Made by a program: the position numbers and the translations under genes
Assembly (NCBI GenBank): GCA_937877675.1
Contig: CALEIS010000140.1
Coordinates: forward strand, 1-17,241
From: an uncultured Clostridia bacterium
GTDB taxonomy: Bacteria; Bacillota; Clostridia; Oscillospirales; Acutalibacteraceae
Length of the DNA: 17,241 nucleotides
Direction: 5' to 3'
The notes under the pieces: model-generated
Seen by the model: only the letters and a program-made list of their open reading frames with translations
Database searches by the model: none
Told to the model about the DNA's origin: nothing
Shown: positions 15,183 to 17,241 of the stretch, piece by piece
Layout of the letters: each line of letters begins with the position of its first letter
Position numbering within the stretch: position 1 is the first letter of the stretch

Positions 15183-15215
15183 TCACCTTGGTAAAATATT
15201 ACCGAGGTGATTTTT
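15183..15215 (+). terminator. Terminator of the ABC operon, overlapping the next gene's ribosome binding site
   Basis: Twelve-base-pair stem 15183-15194 / 15199-15210 with one T-G pair, a 4-base loop and five T (15211-15215). The right arm contains GAGGTGA, the ribosome binding site of the 49-codon gene that starts at the very next base, 15216. Confidence 0.85.
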
Positions 15216-15365
15216 ATGAATAATATGAATTTAGAAACAAAAGCATATTTTGATGCACTACCAATTTCAATAAGGTCAGCCATTGTGGAGTCAGGCGCTA
15301 AGTTCGATACACTCGAACAGTTAAAAGTCCTTGTTCAGGCATATACAGGACAAGCAAATAGCTAA
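15216..15365 (+). CDS. 49-aa small protein, unknown function
   Basis: ATG 15216 to TAA 15363-15365, with GAGGTGA (15204-15210) 5 bases upstream. The product is mostly helical and slightly acidic: a YFDALPISIRSAIVESGAKF segment, then DTLEQLKVLVQAYTG. The layout LP..(I/V)R..I..SG....(S/T)LE(E/Q)L resembles short conserved proteins that I recall in Clostridia, but I can give no function. It has no TM segment or signal. The operon terminator ends just before its start codon and would hide its ribosome binding site when folded. It has its own terminator 8 bases after the stop. Coding status is supported by the site, the complete small frame and the flanking terminators rather than by a known domain. 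Confidence 0.6.
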   Translation: MNNMNLETKAYFDALPISIRSAIVESGAKFDTLEQLKVLVQAYTGQANS

Positions 15366-15373
15366 AATTATTG

Positions 15374-15396
15374 GGTCTTCAAAAGAAGACCTTTTT
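15374..15396 (+). terminator. Terminator after the 49-codon gene
   Basis: Perfect 7-bp stem GGTCTTC (15374-15380) / GAAGACC (15385-15391) with an AAAA loop and five T. Confidence 0.85.
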
Positions 15397-15410
15397 ATTT
15401 TAAATTTTTA

Positions 15411-15439
15411 TTGACTATGCAAAAGAAAAGTGATAATAT
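15411..15439 (+). promoter_or_regulatory. Promoter of the SulP transporter gene
   Basis: TTGACT (15411-15416), 17-base spacer, TAATAT (15434-15439) preceded by an extended -10 TGA. The start codon lies 41 bases further on. Confidence 0.65.
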
Positions 15440-15480
15440 TCTTTTCGGCAATTTAGTTTAATTTAAACGGATGTGATTAT

Positions 15481-17139
15481 GTGAAGAAATTTTATCTTAA
15501 ACCAAAGTTTTTCAGCACTATGAAAAACTATTCAAAAGAACAAGCTGTAAAGGATATTATAGCAGGTATAATCGTTGCAATTATCGCATTACCATTGTCA
15601 ATTGCTTTGGCATTGGCGTCGGGTGTTGAACCTGCTTGTGGTGTTTATACTGCGATTTTTGCAGGTTTTATGGTTTCGTTTTTAGGTGGTAGCCGTGTCC
15701 AAATTGCAGGACCTACGGCAGCGTTTGCAACTGTTGTTGCAGGAATTGTAGCGACTCAAGGAATGGAAGGCTTGATTATTGCCACAATCCTTGCAGGTAT
15801 ATTCTTAATTCTTATGGGTGTATTCAAATTAGGCTCATTGATTAAGTTTATTCCTTACACAATTACAACTGGTTTCACTGCAGGTATTGCGGTTACAATT
15901 TTTATCGGTCAGATTAAAGACTTCTTAGGATTACAGTATGCAGAGGGTGTTAAACCAATTGAAGCGATTGAAAAAATCGAAGCAAATATCCATGCCATTG
16001 GTACATTCAGTTGGCAAGCACTCTTAGTTGGTGCCGTTTCTCTTGCTATACTTATTATATATCCTAAGTTTGAAAAGAAAATCCCACCATCACTTATTGC
16101 TGTTATTGTTGGTGCGTTGATGGTTAAATTCATTCCAACACTCGACAACGGAGTTTTCACAATAGGTGAGTTATATACAATTCCATCAGGTTTCCCAAAA
16201 TTTGCACTTTCAGGAATGGAATTCAGTTTTGCAAAGGTGTCAGCAGTTTTACCTGATGCGTTCACAATTGCGATTCTTGCAGCTATTGAATCTTTGCTTT
16301 CTTGTGTTGTTGCTGATAGTATGGTAAATTCTCGTCATAACTCAAATGCAGAACTTGTAGCACAGGGTGTAGGTAATATCACTTCTGTATTGTTTGGTGG
16401 AATCCCTGCAACTGGTGCAATTGCAAGAACTGCAGCCAATGCAAAAAATGGTGGCAGAACTCCTGTGGCAGGTATGGTACACGCAGTTGTGCTTTTGTTA
16501 GTGCTTTTATTCCTCATGCCTTTGGCAGGACTTATCCCAATGCCAACTATTGCAGCAATTCTCTTTATGGTTGCTTACAATATGAGCGAATATAAAAAGT
16601 TTATACATACCTTAAAAACTGCACCAAAAAGTGATATTGTAGTTATGGTAATCACTTTCGGACTTACAGTTATCTTTGACTTGGTTATTGCCATTGAAGT
16701 GGGTATGATTCTTGCTGCGATGTTCTTTATGAAACGAATGAGTGAAGAAACAGCAGTAAAAGGCTGGAAGTATGTAGATAGTGAAAATGACGACGATAGT
16801 CTTGATTTAAAAGTTGTTCCTCAGAATGTTCGTGTTTATGAGGTTAGCGGACCATTATTCTTTGGTGCTGCCGATAAAATCCTTGATATTCAGTTAAAAG
16901 AATATACAAGTTGTCTTGTATTGCGAATGAGGGGCGTTACTGCTATTGATGCAACAGCGATGCACTCTTTAGAAACTCTTTATAAGAAATGCCAGAGCAA
17001 GGGGGTATCACTTGTTCTTTCTCATGTAAATGAACAGCCTCTTAATGCTATGAAAAAGGCAGGTTTCTATGAAACGGTTGGTGCTGACAATTTCTGTGCT
17101 CATATCGACGAAGCACTTGAATGTGCAGCGAAAAAATAG
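15481..17139 (+). CDS. SulP-family anion transporter with C-terminal STAS domain (552 aa)
   Basis: GTG 15481 is the start that keeps the YLKPKFFSTMKNYSKEQ N-terminus usual for the family; ATG 15520 is possible but has no ribosome binding site. Residues about 23-425 contain a series of hydrophobic helices with SulP signatures: IIVAIIALPLSIALALASGVEP, then GVYTAIFAGF and GGSRVQIAGPTAAFATVVAGI. Residues about 441-550 form a STAS domain with RVYEVSGPLFFG and VTAIDATAMHSLETLY, the segment aligned with the phosphorylatable loop of anti-sigma antagonists. Length and layout are normal for bacterial SulP. Family members move sulfate, bicarbonate or other anions, often coupled to Na+ or H+; the substrate cannot be read here. 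The gene stands alone, with its own promoter and terminator, and no sulfur-assimilation gene is visible nearby. Confidence 0.9.
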   Translation: MKKFYLKPKFFSTMKNYSKEQAVKDIIAGIIVAIIALPLSIALALASGVEPACGVYTAIFAGFMVSFLGGSRVQIAGPTAAFATVVAGIVATQGMEGLIIATILAGIFLILMGVFKLGSLIKFIPYTITTGFTAGIAVTIFIGQIKDFLGLQYAEGVKPIEAIEKIEANIHAIGTFSWQALLVGAVSLAILIIYPKFEKKIPPSLIAVIVGALMVKFIPTLDNGVFTIGELYTIPSGFPKFALSGMEFSFAKVSAVLPDAFTIAILAAIESLLSCVVADSMVNSRHNSNAELVAQGVGNITSVLFGGIPATGAIARTAANAKNGGRTPVAGMVHAVVLLLVLLFLMPLAGLIPMPTIAAILFMVAYNMSEYKKFIHTLKTAPKSDIVVMVITFGLTVIFDLVIAIEVGMILAAMFFMKRMSEETAVKGWKYVDSENDDDSLDLKVVPQNVRVYEVSGPLFFGAADKILDIQLKEYTSCLVLRMRGVTAIDATAMHSLETLYKKCQSKGVSLVLSHVNEQPLNAMKKAGFYETVGADNFCAHIDEALECAAKK

Positions 17140-17152
17140 AATATAATATAAG

Positions 17153-17183
17153 ATACGGTGGAGAAAATCTGCCGTATTTTTTG
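17153..17183 (+). terminator. Terminator of the SulP gene
   Basis: ATACGGT (17153-17159) pairs with GCCGTAT (17171-17177, one T-G pair) across an 11-base loop, followed by T-rich sequence. The remaining 58 bases to the window end hold AT-rich DNA and no supportable gene start. Confidence 0.7.
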
Positions 17184-17241
17184 TTGTTTTCAAGATGTTT
17201 TGATATACATATTATATATAGGTGATTTTTAGTGTAAATTT

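Noticed and set aside
15909..16265. Open frame on the minus strand within the SulP gene (118 codons)
   Set aside because: It is a shadow of the strongly supported SulP coding frame, with no ribosome binding site or recognisable protein pattern.

Overview
The window looks like the chromosome of a low-GC Gram-positive bacterium, most likely a gut-type member of the Clostridia. The evidence is AT-rich coding, strong AGGAGG-type ribosome binding sites, an ArgR-like operator, a Gram-positive lipoprotein signal and Firmicutes-type phage lysis genes. All supported genes lie on the + strand. No species can be named from sequence alone.

Positions 1 to about 12,025 are the right-hand part of an integrated prophage. 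In order it holds the 3' end of an unidentified phage gene, a 2,208-residue polyvalent virion/ejection-type protein with a zincin motif and a probable toxin-like nuclease region, a tail-fibre-like protein, and a lysis cassette (small membrane protein, M23-type endolysin with a C-terminal peptidoglycan-binding region, and a holin). An accessory stretch follows: a DUF2829/Tad2-like (Thoeris anti-defence) gene broken by an in-frame TAA, a 65-residue DnaJ-type zinc-knuckle protein, an ImmA/IrrE-type metallopeptidase and a two-TM protein. The prophage ends at a perfect 3' half of a tRNA-Thr(GGT) gene that starts in the anticodon loop (11981-12025). This is the displaced end of the target tRNA, so the element integrated into tRNA-Thr and its integrase and intact tRNA should lie beyond the left edge.

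Positions 12,026 to 17,241 are host chromosome. They hold the tRNA's own terminator, a two-TM protein behind a near-consensus promoter, a polar amino-acid ABC transporter operon (substrate-binding lipoprotein, permease, ATPase), a 49-residue small protein whose ribosome binding site sits inside the operon terminator, and a SulP-family anion transporter with a C-terminal STAS domain.

The most striking observation is in the ABC operon. The substrate-binding protein reads in circularly permuted order: the second lobe and C-terminal helices come first, directly after the lipobox, and the usual N-terminal lobe comes last, with all recognisable ligand-contact motifs kept. A TGNATWWWWATNCA-type ArgR box upstream suggests a basic amino acid as substrate. 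Other notable points are the broken tandem Tad2, phased A-tracts upstream of the metallopeptidase promoter, and a duplicated palindrome-plus-terminator module behind two consecutive accessory genes.
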